64,000 nucleotides of DNA from Pedobacter psychrotolerans (GTDB lineage: Bacteria; Bacteroidota; Bacteroidia; Sphingobacteriales; Sphingobacteriaceae). The notes beneath the pieces were generated by a model. That model was given only the letters and a program-made list of their open reading frames with translations. It did no database searches and had not been told where the DNA came from. Where the stretch lies: positions 725,254 through 789,253 of the forward strand of contig NZ_SLWO01000002.1 of the NCBI RefSeq assembly GCF_004340665.1, given 5' to 3'. How positions within the stretch are numbered: position 1 is the stretch's first letter; each line of letters opens with the position of its first letter. Of this stretch, positions 63,272 through 64,000 are shown piece after piece. The position numbers were made by a program, and so were the translations under genes.

Positions 63272-64000
63272 TTCTATAAAAAATTTCAGAAAGTTGATGC
63301 AATTTTTCTGCGAGCAGTTTTTTGTCTATCAACTTGGTTTCATAATCGGCAATTAGTGCCGGTGATACATTTCTGGATAGTGCATATTCTACCACTTCCT
63401 CATCCTTGCCTTTACATAATAAAACACCAATACTTGGATTTTCATGTGGTCTTTTCACATCACGATCCAAGGCTTCAAGATAAAAATTTAGCTTACCTAA
63501 AAATTCCGGTTGAAATTCTTCAATTTTGAGCTCAAATAAAACCATGCATTGTAGATCACGATGGTAAAATAATAAATCGGTATAATAGTCTTTATTCCCT
63601 ACCTGCAGACGGTATTCACTCCCCATATAAGTAAAACCTTTACCCATTTCTAAAATGAAATTTTGAAGATTTTTAATCAGCGCTTGCTGCAAATCACTTT
63701 CAGAATGAATTTCTGGTAGGGCTAAAAACTCAAAAACGTAAGGGTCTTTAAAAATACCTGCAGGTAATTTTGAAGTAACTGCCGTACTAAATTTATTGCC
63801 GAGCATTGTTCGCTCAAAAGTAGCTGAATTTAACTGGCGTTCGAGTTCTCGGGTAGATAATTTATCTTTTATACTCTGATAAAGGTAAAATAGTTTTTCT
63901 TCGCTCGTTTTTGTTTTAGCCAAAATTAGTAAATGGTTTGTCCAACTAATTTGTGTCAGCAGTGCTGACACAAATTTATATCGCTCATTTACAGTATATT
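63261..64000 (-). CDS. YhcG/DUF1016-like PDDEXK nuclease domain protein (5' end beyond window)
   Basis: The frame stays open to the right edge (…VNERYKFVSALLTQISWTNH), so the annotated GTG at 63971 is internal and the true start is outside. The C-terminal nuclease domain is visible: LPEIHSESDLQQALIKNLQ, GNKDYYTDLLFYHRDLQCMV (Asp) and LFELKIEEFQPE (Glu, Lys). YhcG-like proteins carry an N-terminal DUF1016 domain and are near mobile or defence genes in many genomes; the role is unproven. The stop overlaps argB by 11 bases, an odd coupling of a nuclease with arginine genes. Confidence 0.85.
   Translation of the reverse strand, partial: YTVNERYKFVSALLTQISWTNHLLILAKTKTSEEKLFYLYQSIKDKLSTRELERQLNSATFERTMLGNKFSTAVTSKLPAGIFKDPYVFEFLALPEIHSESDLQQALIKNLQNFILEMGKGFTYMGSEYRLQVGNKDYYTDLLFYHRDLQCMVLFELKIEEFQPEFLGKLNFYLEALDRDVKRPHENPSIGVLLCKGKDEEVVEYALSRNVSPALIADYETKLIDKKLLAEKLHQLSEIFYRNEQ

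Overview
The window looks like a chromosome segment of a Bacteroidota bacterium of the Sphingobacteriaceae type (Pedobacter-like). The evidence is AT-rich DNA, Bacteroidota -7 boxes (TAnnTTTG) in front of many genes, few Shine-Dalgarno sites, a fused alpha/beta E1 2-oxoacid dehydrogenase, a DUF177-rpmF-plsX-fabH-accB-accC operon, LytS/LytTR regulators and many TPR proteins and lipoproteins. The genus is an inference. Most of the window is ordinary chromosomal gene content; no prophage, insertion sequence, rRNA operon or CRISPR array was seen.

Layout. 1-2540 holds the 5' part of secA (minus). 2756-10886 holds a LytS/LytTR pair, a lipoprotein-like intradiol dioxygenase, an unknown protein next to a pirin-like cupin, a VWA/MoxR-type ATPase pair and a membrane metallophosphoesterase. 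11006-15354 (minus) is a two-component system transcribed behind an S9-peptidase-like lipoprotein that has lost its catalytic Ser and His. 15625-26125 carries TPR, GNAT, MazG-like, GT39, dtd, two unknown exported proteins and a FabH-like synthase. 26279-29900 has clpS, a RelE-like toxin module, a thioredoxin-like protein, rsmA and pdxA. 29957-35748 has a rhodanese and the fatty-acid operon ending in accBC. 35844-45361 has a YoeB module, tatC, rpiB, an M28 peptidase, lutB, a PIN module, the E1 fusion and adenine deaminase. 45525-50842 has an SprT-like protease, a GxxExxY gene between inverted repeats, a PIF1-like helicase and prfC.

The most unusual region is 50881-57296. A WYL regulator is divergent from an operon of a slipin-like SPFH protein, two COG3541-type nucleotidyltransferases and an RtcB RNA ligase, with short overlaps between the last three. 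Between regulator and operon lie 974 bases without a protein gene. They contain a perfect 14-bp palindrome, a REP-like element, three tandem tRNA-like pieces (an acceptor plus T arm around a long insert; a D arm plus T arm with no anticodon arm; a 5' half with D arm and UAG anticodon arm but no T arm) and about 300 more structured bases. I read this as an RNA-repair system that carries its own tRNA mimics, as sensor, substrate or decoy. RtcB/slipin/nucleotidyltransferase linkage belongs to known RNA-repair context; the degenerate tRNA array is the part I do not recognise.

57513-64000 (minus) is an arginine/proline cluster read as yhcG-like nuclease, argB, proC, argE-like, argH and a class I aminotransferase. 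Its argB contains a palindromic element inserted in frame. Two families of palindromic intergenic repeats (CGTCA..TGACG hairpin pairs and long GAGGCACGAAGC stems) recur from 34 kb to 62 kb.
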